Numbered from the stretch's first letter, positions 18,107-27,723 are shown. The stretch is DNA of 37,138 nt from Eubacterium sp. AM49-13BH (GCF_003464165.1 NZ_QSEK01000026.1:1-37138); one strand, 5' to 3'. Program-made: numbers and translations. The notes: a model not told the origin generated them from the sequence alone.

Positions 18107-19849
18107 TTAATCGTCTTCACCCTGAAGTGCATCATAACCTGATTCTCCGGTTCTTACCTTTACTACATCCTCAACATCATATACAAAAATCTTACCATCA
18201 CCGATATGACCTGTATAGAGAGCCTTTCTTGTAGCATTGATAACATCCATTACAGGAACTGAAGATATTACCATCTCAACCTGAGTCTTAGGAAGAAGCT
18301 GGATATCCATTGGAACACCTCTGTAATATTCAGGAGCACCCTTCTGTGTACCACATCCAAGAACCTGTGTAACTGTCATACCTGTAACTCCGATATCGTT
18401 CATGGCCTTCTTGAATCTCTCGAATCTCTCCTGCTTCATAAGAATCTCAACCTTAGTAATCTTCTTGCCATCACCTGCATCAGATGTCTTAACAAGAGCA
18501 GGTACTGAAGCATCCATTGATTCTGAACCGATTACATCAACATCCCCGTCAACAAAGTCCATACCACCAAATTCAAATCCGGCATAAGCACTTGAAAGGC
18601 CATGCTCCATAATATCAAGACCTCTGATTTCTTCTTCCTTAGAAGCTCTGAGTCCGATAGTAGCCTTAATTACTGTGAATACAATCACCATGCATACAGC
18701 TGCCCATGCTGCAACTGATACAAATCCTAATAACTGAAGTCCTAACTGTGTGAATCCACCACCATAGAAAAGGCCTTCGCCCTTAATTGTTCCGCCTTCA
18801 AGGGCAATTGCATATCCAGGAGCTGAGCTTGTTGCAAAAAGTCCAACAGCAATTGTACCCCAGATACCATTCATCATATGTACTGCTACAGCACCTACAG
18901 GATCATCAACATGAAGCTTGTAGTCAAGAAGCCATACGCCGAATACTACTAAAAGGCCAGAAACAATGCCTATCATTGTTGCACCAAATGCATCTGTTAC
19001 ATCACAAGGAGCTGTTATACCAACAAGACCTGCAAGTGAAGCATTTAAACACATTGAAACATCAGGCTTACCATATCTTATCCATGTGAATATCATACAT
19101 GTTACTGTAGCTACTGCAGGAGCAACTGTTGTTGTAAGGAAAATAGAGCCTAAGTCTTCGATTGTTGTTGCTGCTGCACCGTTAAATCCATACCAGCCAA
19201 ACCACAGAATAAATACACCAAGTGCACCAAGTGGAATGTTGTGTCCTGGGAAAGCATTTACCTTTATAACCTTACCATTAGCATCCTTTTCAAACTTACC
19301 AATACGAGGTCCAAGAATCTTAGCACCAATAAGAGCTGCAATACCACCAACCATGTGAATACAACAAGAACCTGCAAAATCGTGGAAGCCTAACTGTGCA
19401 AGCCAGCCGCCACCCCAGATCCAGTGAGCTTCTATTGGATAGATAAGTGCTGAGATAACTGCTGAGTATACACAATATGATAAGAACTTTGTTCTCTCAG
19501 CCATGGCACCTGAAACAATAGTAGCTGTTGTAGCACAGAATACTAAGTTGAATACGAAACTGGAAAAATCAAAATCTTTGTAAGCTGTGAAGATATCAAA
19601 ACCAGGCTTTCCAATAAAACCAAGTAAATCCTCACCTAATAAGAAACTGAATCCGATAAGAACAAACATTACTGTACCAATACAGAAGTCCATCAGATTC
19701 TTCATAATAATGTTACCTGAATTCTTTGCTCTTGTGAATCCTGTTTCTACCATTGCAAATCCTGCCTGCATCCAGAAAACAAGCGCTGCACCTATAAGGA
19801 ACCACACACCGAATAATTCGGCGTCTACCGCTGATAAAATCTCTTGCAT
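18107..19849 (-). CDS. Ammonium transporter fused to a PII signalling domain
   Basis: 580 aa with two full modules in one frame. Residues about 1-425 are an Amt channel for ammonium uptake: FAMVETGFTRAKNSGNI, the pore histidine pair in CIHMVGG and AVHMMNGIWG, and the usual Amt end GLDIMEHGLSSAYAGFE. A roughly 40-residue acidic linker follows. Residues about 465-580 are a complete PII (GlnB/GlnK) domain: GVTGMTVTQVLGCG, the T-loop ending PEYYRG with the tyrosine that is uridylylated in some PII proteins, and the ATP-binding TGHIGDGKIFV. Normally GlnK is a separate protein that plugs AmtB, so here sensor and gate are tethered. The start is ATG 19849 with GGAGG 8 bases upstream. No start or ribosome site precedes the PII part. 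Confidence 0.94.
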   Translation of the reverse strand: MQEILSAVDAELFGVWFLIGAALVFWMQAGFAMVETGFTRAKNSGNIIMKNLMDFCIGTVMFVLIGFSFLLGEDLLGFIGKPGFDIFTAYKDFDFSSFVFNLVFCATTATIVSGAMAERTKFLSYCVYSAVISALIYPIEAHWIWGGGWLAQLGFHDFAGSCCIHMVGGIAALIGAKILGPRIGKFEKDANGKVIKVNAFPGHNIPLGALGVFILWFGWYGFNGAAATTIEDLGSIFLTTTVAPAVATVTCMIFTWIRYGKPDVSMCLNASLAGLVGITAPCDVTDAFGATMIGIVSGLLVVFGVWLLDYKLHVDDPVGAVAVHMMNGIWGTIAVGLFATSSAPGYAIALEGGTIKGEGLFYGGGFTQLGLQLLGFVSVAAWAAVCMVIVFTVIKATIGLRASKEEEIRGLDIMEHGLSSAYAGFEFGGMDFVDGDVDVIGSESMDASVPALVKTSDAGDGKKITKVEILMKQERFERFKKAMNDIGVTGMTVTQVLGCGTQKGAPEYYRGVPMDIQLLPKTQVEMVISSVPVMDVINATRKALYTGHIGDGKIFVYDVEDVVKVRTGESGYDALQGEDD

Positions 19850-19906
19850 AACCATTTCCTCCCTAATCAGAAATTATTTTTAAATTAATTGCCGGTAACA
19901 GAGTTG

Positions 19907-19982
19907 ATCAGGTTCTGTACCTGATTAAACAGAATGCAAAAAAGGCGTGCAGGCAGTTTTTACAAACTGCTTACACGCCTTT
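19907..19982 (-). promoter_or_regulatory. Leader terminator (putative attenuator) of the amt-PII gene
   Basis: In the untranslated leader, read on the minus strand, 19-bp arms (19964-19982 and 19941-19959; two imperfect pairs, GTAA loop) are followed directly by TTTTTT (19938-19943). This is an intrinsic terminator upstream of the start codon, not after a gene. A second hairpin, ATCAGGT/ACCTGAT (19907-19925), lies between it and the start. Part of its sequence can instead pair ACAGA with a downstream TCTGT. A TATAAT at 20013-20018 places the likely transcript start just upstream. Control by readthrough is inferred. No plus-strand gene ends here that would need this terminator. Confidence 0.7.
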
Positions 19983-20060
19983 GTGTACATCACTGTTCAA
20001 TTCATGTGGTTTATTATACTCGCCATTTTTAATAATTATTGAAAAAATCGGACATTTTTA

Positions 20061-20089
20061 TTGACTTTTTAATTTTTTGTTAATATTAT
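20061..20089 (+). promoter_or_regulatory. Promoter of the AraC-type regulator gene
   Basis: -35 TTGACT (20061-20066), a 17-base spacer, -10 TATTAT (20084-20089), 32 bases before the ATG on the plus strand. It is divergent from the amt-PII promoter, so the two share a regulatory region of about 270 bases. Confidence 0.65.
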
Positions 20090-20121
20090 TTTAATAAATA
20101 AACTTTTAGAGGAGATAATTT

Positions 20122-20907
20122 ATGAAACATATGATACAGCCATTTGGCATAGACATGCGTAAAAATGTTCTTACAGACACAAAATCAGTTAAGCATATGC
20201 ATTTTTACGAAACAGATATAACTAATGATATTCTTAACATCTCATTTATTCCATCATACACTACAGAATGGATAATATGTTACAACGACGGCAATGACAA
20301 ATCGGAATTCATCTGTGCAGGCAGCCAGAATAAGCTCACAGAACTTTCTCTTAACGTATTTGACCACTATTTTGGAGTAAGATTCGACAATACAGGCTGT
20401 TACTTTAATAAAGGCTGTAATGCTAAGACCTACCCTGTGAACATAACAGATAATGTATTCCGTTATGAACCGGTGCCTGACTCATATGAGCTGCAGTTAG
20501 TTAAAGATTTCCACAAATCTTTAACATTTAAAGACAGAATTGCGCTTTTTAAAGCATTTGTTACAGACTGCAAAACCTTCTGTCCTGTTTCTGAAAGCAT
20601 TAAGGAACTCAATAACCTTATATATTCCGGTGCCGGTACTGTTGCAGAATTATCTGCAGAATCAGAATATTCTGTAAGACATATATCAAGACTTTACAAT
20701 AAAGTTTATGGCATCGGAGCTAAGGATTTTATCAAAATGTACAGATTCCAGAATGTTCTGGCTGAGATAATTGCCAATCCAGACCGCGATAACAGCTTCT
20801 TTATCGAGGGTACCGGTTATTCAGACCAGGCTCATTTCCAGAGGGAATTCAAAGCATTTACAGGAACCACTCCTAAGCAGTACATAAAACTTATTAAGAA
20901 TTTTTAA
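20122..20907 (+). CDS. AraC-family transcriptional regulator
   Basis: 261 aa, the only plus-strand gene in the window. The C-terminal 100 residues hold the double helix-turn-helix of AraC regulators: VAELSAESEYSVRHISRLY for the first, and the signature GYSDQAHFQREFKAFTGTTPKQY at the end. The N-terminal half (about 1-160) would be the effector domain. It resembles no sugar-binding AraC arm that I recognise and contains several aromatic and cysteine residues. AGAGGAG lies 7 bases before the ATG. It is divergent from amt-PII, so it may regulate it, but that is only positional. A shared terminator closes it against hemW. Confidence 0.88.
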   Translation: MKHMIQPFGIDMRKNVLTDTKSVKHMHFYETDITNDILNISFIPSYTTEWIICYNDGNDKSEFICAGSQNKLTELSLNVFDHYFGVRFDNTGCYFNKGCNAKTYPVNITDNVFRYEPVPDSYELQLVKDFHKSLTFKDRIALFKAFVTDCKTFCPVSESIKELNNLIYSGAGTVAELSAESEYSVRHISRLYNKVYGIGAKDFIKMYRFQNVLAEIIANPDRDNSFFIEGTGYSDQAHFQREFKAFTGTTPKQYIKLIKNF

Positions 20908-20914
20908 TATCCAT

Positions 20915-20959
20915 AAAAGAGGTGACAGTCTCCGTTCTGTCAGACTGCCACCTCTTTTT
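20915..20959. terminator. Bidirectional terminator between araC-type gene and hemW
   Basis: The arms AAAAGAGGTG and CAGTCT pair with AGACTG and CACCTCTTTT, with one unpaired base on each side and a 10-base loop. The A-run before and the T-run after let it work in both directions. It separates the convergent regulator gene and hemW, beginning 7 bases after the regulator's stop and ending just before the hemW stop. Confidence 0.9.
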
Positions 20960-20960
20960 A

Positions 20961-22118
20961 TTAATCACCATCAGTTAATATGAAATCACTCATAACTGTA
21001 TTGCATATATCAATGCCATATTCTGATAGCTTCAACATATCTGCCTGTCTTGTTAAAAGTCCCTTATTAATATTGCTCTCTATCTCTTTTTCATAGACTT
21101 TTTCAATCGGCATTCCGAATCTGTTCTGAAAATCATTCATGTCAATCCCTGCCATCTTTCTTAGTCCAAGAAACATGAATTCTTCCATTGCATCTTCTGT
21201 CGTCAGGATTTCGATGTTTTCATGAAGTTTTCCTATATCACCGTTAAGCTCTATATACTTCTTAACATCTCTTATATCAGAATACCGCACATTTCCTGTA
21301 AATCCTGCTGCTGAACACCCAAAGCCATAATATTCCCCTCTGTTCCAATACAGAAGATTATGCCTGCATTCAAAGCCCGGTCTGCTGTAATTGGATATTT
21401 CATATCTTTCATACCCTGCATTCTCAAGAATCTGCTTCGTTATATGGTACATGCGCCTGTCCTCTTCCTCATCAGGAACCAGTGGGAACTTATCAATATT
21501 ATCTGCCAGATAAGTGCCTTCTTCAAGAATAAGGCTATACACCGATATATGCTCCGGCTGTAATGCTGTCACCTTGTCAAATGTATTTTCAAGCGTTGCT
21601 TCAGTCTGTCCTGGAATAGCCGACATAAGGTCAACATTAATATTATTAAAGCCTGCAGCTCTTGCCAGTCTGAAGCTTTCCTCAAACTGTTTAAATGTAT
21701 GTATACGCCCAAGCATTTTTAATTCATTATTGTCAGCAGACTGCAAGCCGAAGCTTAACCTGTTAACGCCTGCCTTCCTGTATTCTGAAAGCCTGCTTTC
21801 ATTAACTGTTCCCGGATTACATTCCATTGTTATCTCGGCATCATCCGAGATATCAAAGCAATCTCTGACAGTAGTTAATATATCCGCTATGCAGCCATCA
21901 GGCAGTACAGACGGAGTCCCTCCGCCAAAGAATATAGATGTTATCTTATCCTTTACCTGCCCATCTGCTGTATTTCTGATTTCATTAATAAGTGCCTTAG
22001 TGTAAGCATATTTTACAGCATCACCAGCCGGAGCAGACAGAAAGTCACAATATATACATTTGTGTACACAAAAAGGGATATGTATATATATCCCTTTTTC
22101 ATATGTTTTATTCATCAT
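20961..22118 (-). CDS. hemW: HemW-type radical SAM protein (coproporphyrinogen oxidase-like)
   Basis: 385-aa radical SAM protein. [17 protein letters not shown] (about residues 11-27) holds the CxxxCxxC cluster motif followed by Asp-Phe. True HemN has a further cysteine there, so this is the HemW subgroup, linked to heme trafficking rather than oxygen-independent coproporphyrinogen oxidation. [17 protein letters not shown] and LSFGLQS are also typical, as is the C-terminal HemN-like domain. The start overlaps the end of lepA by 11 bases and has two successive ATG codons (22118 and 22115). No strong ribosome site is seen, so coupling to lepA is likely. lepA-hemW is a common gene pair in Firmicutes. 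Confidence 0.9.
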   Translation of the reverse strand: MMNKTYEKGIYIHIPFCVHKCIYCDFLSAPAGDAVKYAYTKALINEIRNTADGQVKDKITSIFFGGGTPSVLPDGCIADILTTVRDCFDISDDAEITMECNPGTVNESRLSEYRKAGVNRLSFGLQSADNNELKMLGRIHTFKQFEESFRLARAAGFNNINVDLMSAIPGQTEATLENTFDKVTALQPEHISVYSLILEEGTYLADNIDKFPLVPDEEEDRRMYHITKQILENAGYERYEISNYSRPGFECRHNLLYWNRGEYYGFGCSAAGFTGNVRYSDIRDVKKYIELNGDIGKLHENIEILTTEDAMEEFMFLGLRKMAGIDMNDFQNRFGMPIEKVYEKEIESNINKGLLTRQADMLKLSEYGIDICNTVMSDFILTDGD

Positions 22119-23922
22119 CTAACTTTAATACGCTCATAAACGCCTTCTGTGGTATCTCTACATTACCAATCTGGCGCATACGCTTCTTTCCTTCCTTCTG
22201 CTTCTCAAGGAGTTTCTTCTTTCTTGAGATATCACCACCGTAACATTTTGCAAGTACATCTTTTCTGAGTGCCTTGACAGTTTCTCTTGCAATTACCTTG
22301 CTTCCGATAGCTGCCTGAATAGGAATCTCAAACTGCTGTCTTGGAATCTCTTCCTTGAGCTTTTCACACATTTTACGGCCTCTCTCCTCAGCATTGCCGG
22401 CAAATACAATGAATGAAAGTGCATCAACTTCTTCTTTGTTGATAAGAATATCAAGCTTGACAAGCTTAGAGCGCTCATAGCCCTTCATCTCATAATCAAA
22501 TGATGCATAACCTCTTGAGCGTGATTTAAGTGCATCAAAGAAATCATATATAATCTCATTAAGAGGAAGGTCATATTTAAGCAGTGCTCTTGTCTGCTCA
22601 ATATATTCCATTCCATTATATATACCTCGTCTTTCCTGACAAAGCTTCATAATAGGTCCGACGAATTCTGTTGTAACCATAATCTCAGCACTTACCATAG
22701 GCTCTTCCATATAATCAATTTCAGAAGGATCCGGCATATTAGACGGATTAGTAAGGTCAATTACATCTCCGTTAGTCTTGTGAACCTTATATATAACGCC
22801 CGGTGCTGTTGTTACAAGGTCAAGATTATATTCTCTTTCAAGTCTCTCCTGTATAATCTCTAAATGAAGAAGTCCTAAGAATCCACATCTGAAGCCAAAT
22901 CCGAGTGCAATAGATGTCTCCGGCTCAAACTGCAGGGCTGCGTCATTAAGCTGCAGCTTTTCAAGTGCATCTCGTAAATCCTGATACTTGGCACCATCTG
23001 CCGGATATAATCCGCAGTAAACCATAGGATTAACCTTCTTGTAACCAGGAAGCGGCTGCTCACACGGTCTGTCATTATCAGTAACTGTATCACCAACTCT
23101 TGTATCTCTTACATTCTTGATACTTGCTGTAATATAACCAACCATTCCAGCTGTAAGCTCATCGCATGGGATAAAACGGCCTGCACCGAAATATCCAACC
23201 TCAACGACCTCTTCCACAGCTCCAGTTGCCATCATTCTTATCTTAGTACCCTTCTTGACAGTACCTTCTTTAATTCTTACAAATATGATAACACCTTTAT
23301 ATGCATCATATAACGAATCAAATATAAGTGCTGAAAGTGGTGCGGAAGCATCTCCTGATGGTGCCGGAATCTTAGTTACAATCTGTTCAAGAACCTCTTC
23401 AATATTAATTCCGTTCTTGGCTGATATAAGCGGTGCATCCTGTGCCTCGATTCCTATAACATCCTCAATTTCTTCAATAACTCTTTCAGGTTCTGCACTT
23501 GGAAGGTCTATCTTATTAATTACCGGAAATACATCAAGGTCATGGTCCAATGCAAGATATACATTAGCCAGTGTCTGTGCCTCAATTCCCTGTGCGGCAT
23601 CTACTACAAGTATCGCACCATCACAGGCCGCAAGTGCTCTTGACACCTCATAATTAAAGTCGACATGTCCTGGAGTATCGATAAGATTAAATATATATTC
23701 CTGTCCATCTGATGCCTTATATACAGTTCTTACTGTCTGTGCTTTAATTGTAATTCCTCTTTCTCTCTCAAGATCCATGTTATCAAGAATCTGTTCCTGC
23801 ATCTCTCTTGATGTGAGAAGTCCGGTTTTTTCAATAATTCTGTCAGCCAGTGTTGACTTACCATGATCAATATGTGCAATAATACAAAAATTTCTTATGT
23901 TCTTCTGATTAATTCCTGCCAT
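22108..23922 (-). CDS. lepA: Elongation factor 4 (back-translocating GTPase)
   Basis: 604-aa ribosome-bound GTPase LepA/EF4. G motifs: [10 protein letters not shown] (16-25), the effector-region [18 protein letters not shown] (about 81-88) and NKIDLP. The distinctive C-terminal LepA domain includes [16 protein letters not shown] and ends [10 protein letters not shown]. Length is standard. The ATG overlaps the stop of the upstream amidase-like gene by one base, and hemW overlaps its own end, so the three form a tightly coupled operon. Confidence 0.97.
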   Translation of the reverse strand: MAGINQKNIRNFCIIAHIDHGKSTLADRIIEKTGLLTSREMQEQILDNMDLERERGITIKAQTVRTVYKASDGQEYIFNLIDTPGHVDFNYEVSRALAACDGAILVVDAAQGIEAQTLANVYLALDHDLDVFPVINKIDLPSAEPERVIEEIEDVIGIEAQDAPLISAKNGINIEEVLEQIVTKIPAPSGDASAPLSALIFDSLYDAYKGVIIFVRIKEGTVKKGTKIRMMATGAVEEVVEVGYFGAGRFIPCDELTAGMVGYITASIKNVRDTRVGDTVTDNDRPCEQPLPGYKKVNPMVYCGLYPADGAKYQDLRDALEKLQLNDAALQFEPETSIALGFGFRCGFLGLLHLEIIQERLEREYNLDLVTTAPGVIYKVHKTNGDVIDLTNPSNMPDPSEIDYMEEPMVSAEIMVTTEFVGPIMKLCQERRGIYNGMEYIEQTRALLKYDLPLNEIIYDFFDALKSRSRGYASFDYEMKGYERSKLVKLDILINKEEVDALSFIVFAGNAEERGRKMCEKLKEEIPRQQFEIPIQAAIGSKVIARETVKALRKDVLAKCYGGDISRKKKLLEKQKEGKKRMRQIGNVEIPQKAFMSVLKLDDE

Positions 23923-24698
23923 TAGTATAACCCCGCTTGTTTTAAATATTCTAATATGCCATCTGCTATGGCCTGTGCTGTATTGTCTTTTCCTGTTGTT
24001 ACTTTCTTTAAGTCAGACGCATTAGTTATGAAGCCCATATCTATTATTGTGCTTGTACATTTGCTATGGGCGTTAATATAATAATTATCCTTTGCATCTG
24101 CAACTGTACCGGTTTTCACTCCACGATTCTTAATTCCAGTACTTTTTTCAATGCTCTTAAGAATAATCCTTGAAAGTTCTGCTGCCTCAACAGGCTTTGT
24201 CGTGTAAATATAACTCTCAGCACCGGAAACTGATGTATCTGCATTATATGAATTCATTCTAAGCGACACACATATATATGCATTTGACGAATTACATATC
24301 TTTACACGTTCTTCGTCTGTAACATCCCTATCTGATGTTCTTGTCATGACAACCTCAATCCCATCTGATTCAAGCTTTGACTTAATATCAAGAGCCATTT
24401 CAAGATTTATATCCTTTTCCTTCCTGCCTGATGACGACACACCCGTATCCTTTCCACCTTTTGATGGATCAAGACAGACTACAGCCTTTGAAGACGCCCT
24501 TTTAGATTCAACATTCTTATTATCGTTAAGATATCCGCTTGTTCTGGTTTCACTCTCGGTTTCCTTGCCAATAACGTTTCCTTCACTTACAGTATCCTTA
24601 AAGAAATCATTATACACCATTAAAGTGATAACCAGCAAGCAGACAAGTGTAGCCAGTCCGAATAATTTATCTATTCTAAATGTTCTGCGATGTTTCAT
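23922..24698 (-). CDS. Membrane-anchored Amidase_3-like protein with degenerate zinc site
   Basis: 258 aa. A basic N-terminus and one hydrophobic helix (about 11-30) anchor it, a Ser/Glu-rich linker follows (to about 70), and then an N-acetylmuramoyl-L-alanine amidase fold. The family motif LDPGHGG reads LDPSKGG, with Lys80 at the first zinc histidine. The glutamate of the second ligand (Glu94 in RKEKDINLE) is kept. The third-ligand motif SIHxN reads SLRMN (Arg147). The catalytic glutamate before GFxxN is Asp220 (IIDMGFITN). The fold signature is otherwise good ([24 protein letters not shown]). It is therefore probably not an active hydrolase and may be a binding or scaffold protein. Codons were checked; no frameshift explains the changes. 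It lies directly after sigE. Confidence 0.85.
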   Translation of the reverse strand: MKHRRTFRIDKLFGLATLVCLLVITLMVYNDFFKDTVSEGNVIGKETESETRTSGYLNDNKNVESKRASSKAVVCLDPSKGGKDTGVSSSGRKEKDINLEMALDIKSKLESDGIEVVMTRTSDRDVTDEERVKICNSSNAYICVSLRMNSYNADTSVSGAESYIYTTKPVEAAELSRIILKSIEKSTGIKNRGVKTGTVADAKDNYYINAHSKCTSTIIDMGFITNASDLKKVTTGKDNTAQAIADGILEYLKQAGLY

Positions 24699-24727
24699 TA
24701 TAGTACTCCATTAATATTTCTTGTACT

Positions 24728-24756
24728 ATTGTCCATAAGGAAGGGGCAAATGTCAA
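24728..24756 (-). promoter_or_regulatory. Promoter candidate for the amidase-like/lepA/hemW operon
   Basis: On the minus strand TTGACA (24751-24756) and GACAAT (24728-24733) are 17 bases apart, 29 bases before the amidase-like ATG. The -35 overlaps the sigE stop region. It would give lepA and hemW vegetative expression independent of sporulation. Confidence 0.5.
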
Positions 24757-25505
24757 CAACTTTTAACCATTTCTTTTCTTAACTGACGCATTATTTTCTT
24801 TTCAAGCCTTGAAATATATGATTGTGAAATGCCTAACATGTCAGCCACTTCTTTTTGTGTCTTCTCCTCTCCATTCTCTGAGCTTAAACCAAATCTTAAA
24901 TCAACTATTATTCTTTCACGCTCCGGAAGCTGATTTATAGCTCTTTTAAGCATTTTACACTCGACCTCTGTCTCAATATCCTTATATATAATATCCTCGT
25001 CAGTTCCAATAATATCTGACAGCAGCAGTTCATTGCCATCCCAGTCAACATTAAGAGGTTCATCTATTGAGACTTCCGCCTTAATCTTACTGTTTCTTCT
25101 AAGATACATAAGAATCTCGTTTTCTATGCATCTTGAGGCATATGTCGCGAGTTTGATATTCTTGTCTTTATCATACGAATTAATTGCCTTGATAAGTCCT
25201 ATTGTTCCAATTGATATTAAATCCTCTACTCCAACCCCGGTATTGTCGAATTTCTTCGCAATATATACTACCAGTCTTAAATTATGTTCTATCAGAGTGT
25301 GTTTTGCTTCAGCATCAGAAGCTGTCCCCAGTGCTTCTATTGCGTTCTGTTCCTCACTTGCCCCAAGTGGTGCCGGCAATATATCTGTCCCACCTATATA
25401 ATGTACGTCACCCTGCTTTAATAAACAAAAATTCTTTATAGAAGGCATTACCTTAAACTGAAAATGATCCGCCATCGCAACCTTTACTACCATATTTCTA
25501 TCCAT
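24753..25505 (-). CDS. sigE: Sporulation sigma factor E (pro-form)
   Basis: RNA polymerase sigma factor of the mother cell, made as an inactive precursor. The N-terminal pro-sequence (residues about 1-35) precedes [12 protein letters not shown], the region just after the processing site in Bacillus. Region 2 reads [15 protein letters not shown] here as [14 protein letters not shown] and [17 protein letters not shown], then [18 protein letters not shown]. Region 4 ends with [21 protein letters not shown]. These match SigE rather than SigF, SigG or SigK. 250 aa. The start is uncertain: ATG 25505 has AAAAGG immediately before it, and ATG 25493 is possible. It lies 30 bases after spoIIGA in the classical spoIIG order. 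No sigG follows. Confidence 0.94.
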   Translation of the reverse strand: MDRNMVVKVAMADHFQFKVMPSIKNFCLLKQGDVHYIGGTDILPAPLGASEEQNAIEALGTASDAEAKHTLIEHNLRLVVYIAKKFDNTGVGVEDLISIGTIGLIKAINSYDKDKNIKLATYASRCIENEILMYLRRNSKIKAEVSIDEPLNVDWDGNELLLSDIIGTDEDIIYKDIETEVECKMLKRAINQLPERERIIVDLRFGLSSENGEEKTQKEVADMLGISQSYISRLEKKIMRQLRKEMVKSC

Positions 25506-25535
25506 CCTTTTATTTTCTTCAAACTTCCGATTCTT

Positions 25536-26402
25536 CTACATAATCATGTCCTTCCCCAAAAGGGCATGATAATCCCCATTCTTATTAATCTGCCTAAGAG
25601 ACATGCCTATAGCCGCATGCTCCCTTTTCACAACATTTTCTCCCTCGTATATATGTATATAATCTGCTGTTATGATTTCCATCATCCCACCTGAATTTCC
25701 CACACTGTTATATGGAATCAGATGATATCCAAGCTTTTGTAAGTTATCTATGTCACTGAGAATATCGTTGAAATACGTTCTTTCAACCACTGTAACAGGT
25801 CTTTTCCCAACATAATCAATAAGGCTGTTGCCCGTATCAATTATTGCGTCCATTTCAAATTCCCGTTCTGCTACGCCAATCACAATGTGTCTTTTCAAAC
25901 CATCCGTTATCCTGATAGTTTTAAGTGTCTTAAGCACAATGACAACAACTATAACCGTCACAGTAAGAAAGATTACAAGCTCACTGTCAGACAGAATTAC
26001 ATTTTCAATAAAATACCCTGCAAATGTGTACTTTAACCAATGCATTATCCCACCTGCAAAAAGTGCAGTAAGAATCATTCCTGCACCTGCTTTCAACAGA
26101 TTCCTCATATAAAGCTTTAATTGTTTTGATGTTTTCTGCTTAAAGTTCTTATTTCCCGAAAGCATTATAATTGCCATGATTAATGTTACCGGACCATATG
26201 TAATGAACTTTTCAAGCAGTGCAAATCTTAGTGGAATACACACGCATATGACAGCCCATGCAGCTCCTAAAGTGGCAGAAATAATCATTCTGGATATTCT
26301 GGCAGAAAATTTAAATATCCAGTCTGTTATAAGCAGCACGCACAGGTTTGCCACAAAGTTTATTCCAAACAGAACATCTGCATATATAACCGTTTCGTAC
26401 AT
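25536..26402 (-). CDS. spoIIGA: Pro-sigma-E processing aspartic protease
   Basis: Membrane protease that cleaves pro-sigma-E after septation. About 288 aa from the chosen start. Five or so hydrophobic segments fill residues 1-160, then a cytoplasmic aspartic-protease-like domain with DTGNSL (Asp189, equivalent to the catalytic aspartate of the Bacillus protein), IPYNSVG and the C-terminal HALLGKDM. The start ATG 26402 gives MYETVIYADVLFGINF, matching family N-termini. AAGGAGGTG abuts it with unusually short spacing. It is preceded by its own promoter and separated from ftsZ by a strong terminator. Confidence 0.93.
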   Translation of the reverse strand: MYETVIYADVLFGINFVANLCVLLITDWIFKFSARISRMIISATLGAAWAVICVCIPLRFALLEKFITYGPVTLIMAIIMLSGNKNFKQKTSKQLKLYMRNLLKAGAGMILTALFAGGIMHWLKYTFAGYFIENVILSDSELVIFLTVTVIVVVIVLKTLKTIRITDGLKRHIVIGVAEREFEMDAIIDTGNSLIDYVGKRPVTVVERTYFNDILSDIDNLQKLGYHLIPYNSVGNSGGMMEIITADYIHIYEGENVVKREHAAIGMSLRQINKNGDYHALLGKDMIM

Positions 26403-26442
26403 CACCTCCTTGTTTTGAATCTGTTTCTTTGTTACAAGTGGA

Positions 26443-26475
26443 ATTATATACGACATGATATGCAAAATTTGTCAA
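26443..26475 (-). promoter_or_regulatory. spoIIG-type promoter with long spacer and Spo0A-like boxes
   Basis: On the minus strand TTGACA (26470-26475) and TATAAT (26443-26448) are separated by 21 bases instead of about 17. The Bacillus spoIIG promoter is known for a similarly long spacer (22) and for Spo0A boxes over its -35 region. Here TTTGACA overlapping the -35, and TGTCGTA just upstream of the -10, each match the 0A box (TTCGACA/TGTCGAA) at six of seven positions. Confidence 0.75.
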
Positions 26476-26492
26476 AATGAGAGAACAGGCAC

Positions 26493-26520
26493 AAAAAAAC
26501 ACCGCCAGAAAATGGCGGTG
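26493..26520 (-). terminator. Intrinsic terminator after ftsZ
   Basis: The 8-bp stem CACCGCCA/TGGCGGTG has a five-base loop. On the minus strand it is followed by TTTTTTT (with the stem's last T). It lies 34 bases past the ftsZ stop and ends the division-gene transcript before spoIIGA. Confidence 0.93.
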
Positions 26521-26553
26521 TTAAATACGCTTGTATTAGATTCTTCTATATTA

Positions 26554-27723
26554 TTACTTCTTGTTCTTCTGTAAGAATGTTGGAATTGTTATTCCTCTGT
26601 CCTTAACCTGTGGTGTAACAGGTGATGGCTGCTTAAGTCCTGGAAGCGGAGCATCATTTGATACAGAAGATGTTCTTGCTGGCTGTGAATATGTATACTG
26701 TGGCTTAACGTTAACAGTTGGTCTTGTTGCCTGTGCCATACCTGCAAATCCTGCCATAGCCTTATTAACGTTGCCATCTTCAAGACCTGTTGCAATAACA
26801 GTGATTGTAGCCTGATCTGTAACGCTCTCATCATACATGGCACCAAAGATAATGTTAGCATTATCTCCTGCAAGTTCCTGAACGTAGCTTGCAGCTTCAT
26901 TAGCTTCAATAAGACTAATATCACCTGAGATATTGATGATAACATGAGATGCACCCTCAATAGTTGTCTCAAGAAGTGGGCTTGTAACAGCCTGCTTAAC
27001 AGCCTCAATTGCCTTGTCATCGCCTGTAGCTGTACCGATACCGATATGTGCAACACCCTTGTCCACCATAACAGTCTTAACATCAGCAAAATCAAGGTTA
27101 ATAAGACCCGGTACATTAATAAGGTCTGTAATTCCCTGAACAGCCTGCTGTAACACTTCATCAGCCTTCTTTAATGCCTCTGGCATAGTTGTTCTTCTGT
27201 CTACTATCTCTAAAAGCTTGTCATTCGGAATAACAATAAGTGTATCTACGTTCTCCTTAAGCTTCTCAATTCCTGATTCAGCATTAGCCATTCTTGTTCT
27301 TGCTTCAAACTTGAAAGGTTTAGTAACAACACCAACTGTAAGAATTCCCATATCTTTGGAAATCTTAGCTACAACTGGAGCTGCACCTGTACCGGTTCCG
27401 CCACCCATACCACAAGTAACGAATACCATATCAGCACCTTTAATTGCCTGTGTAAGTTCTTCAACATTCTCCTCTGCTGCCTTCTCACCAATCTCAGGCT
27501 GTGCGCCCGCTCCAAGTCCCTTAGTGAGCTTTTCGCCAATCTGGATAGCTGTTGGAGCCTTACATAAAGTAAGTGCCTGACTATCAGTATTAATACCGAT
27601 AAATTCAACTCCTCCAATATTCTCATCTATCATTCTATTAACTGCATTATTACCTGCTCCACCTACACCAACAACTATAATCTTTGCTGATGACTCCTGG
27701 TCATTAGTCATTATCTCTAACAA
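26554..27723 (-). CDS. ftsZ: Cell division tubulin homologue FtsZ
   Basis: GTPase that forms the cytokinetic ring. 389 aa. The GTP-binding [13 protein letters not shown] (19-31), the tubulin signature GMGGGTGTG (105-113) and the T7 loop INLDFADVK are all present. After residue about 320 comes a variable linker, then the conserved tail [10 protein letters not shown] that binds partners such as FtsA or SepF. The start is TTG at 27723 (MLEIMTND), supported by GGAGG 8 bases upstream and by the MLE start of Bacillus FtsZ. The ATG four codons later is less well placed. Last gene of the dcw cluster. Confidence 0.97.
   Translation of the reverse strand: MLEIMTNDQESSAKIIVVGVGGAGNNAVNRMIDENIGGVEFIGINTDSQALTLCKAPTAIQIGEKLTKGLGAGAQPEIGEKAAEENVEELTQAIKGADMVFVTCGMGGGTGTGAAPVVAKISKDMGILTVGVVTKPFKFEARTRMANAESGIEKLKENVDTLIVIPNDKLLEIVDRRTTMPEALKKADEVLQQAVQGITDLINVPGLINLDFADVKTVMVDKGVAHIGIGTATGDDKAIEAVKQAVTSPLLETTIEGASHVIINISGDISLIEANEAASYVQELAGDNANIIFGAMYDESVTDQATITVIATGLEDGNVNKAMAGFAGMAQATRPTVNVKPQYTYSQPARTSSVSNDAPLPGLKQPSPVTPQVKDRGITIPTFLQKNKK

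Noticed and set aside
19907..19982. ANTAR-type paired hairpins before amt-PII
   Set aside because: The loops are not hexanucleotides with the expected A1/G4 bases, so I did not name the mechanism.
19925..19992. A 21-codon leader reading frame (MYTKACKQFVKTACTPF and four more) running through the amt-PII leader terminator, like a leader peptide
   Set aside because: There is no ribosome binding site before its ATG or GTG and no run of regulatory codons; the frame is likely a by-product of the stem sequence.
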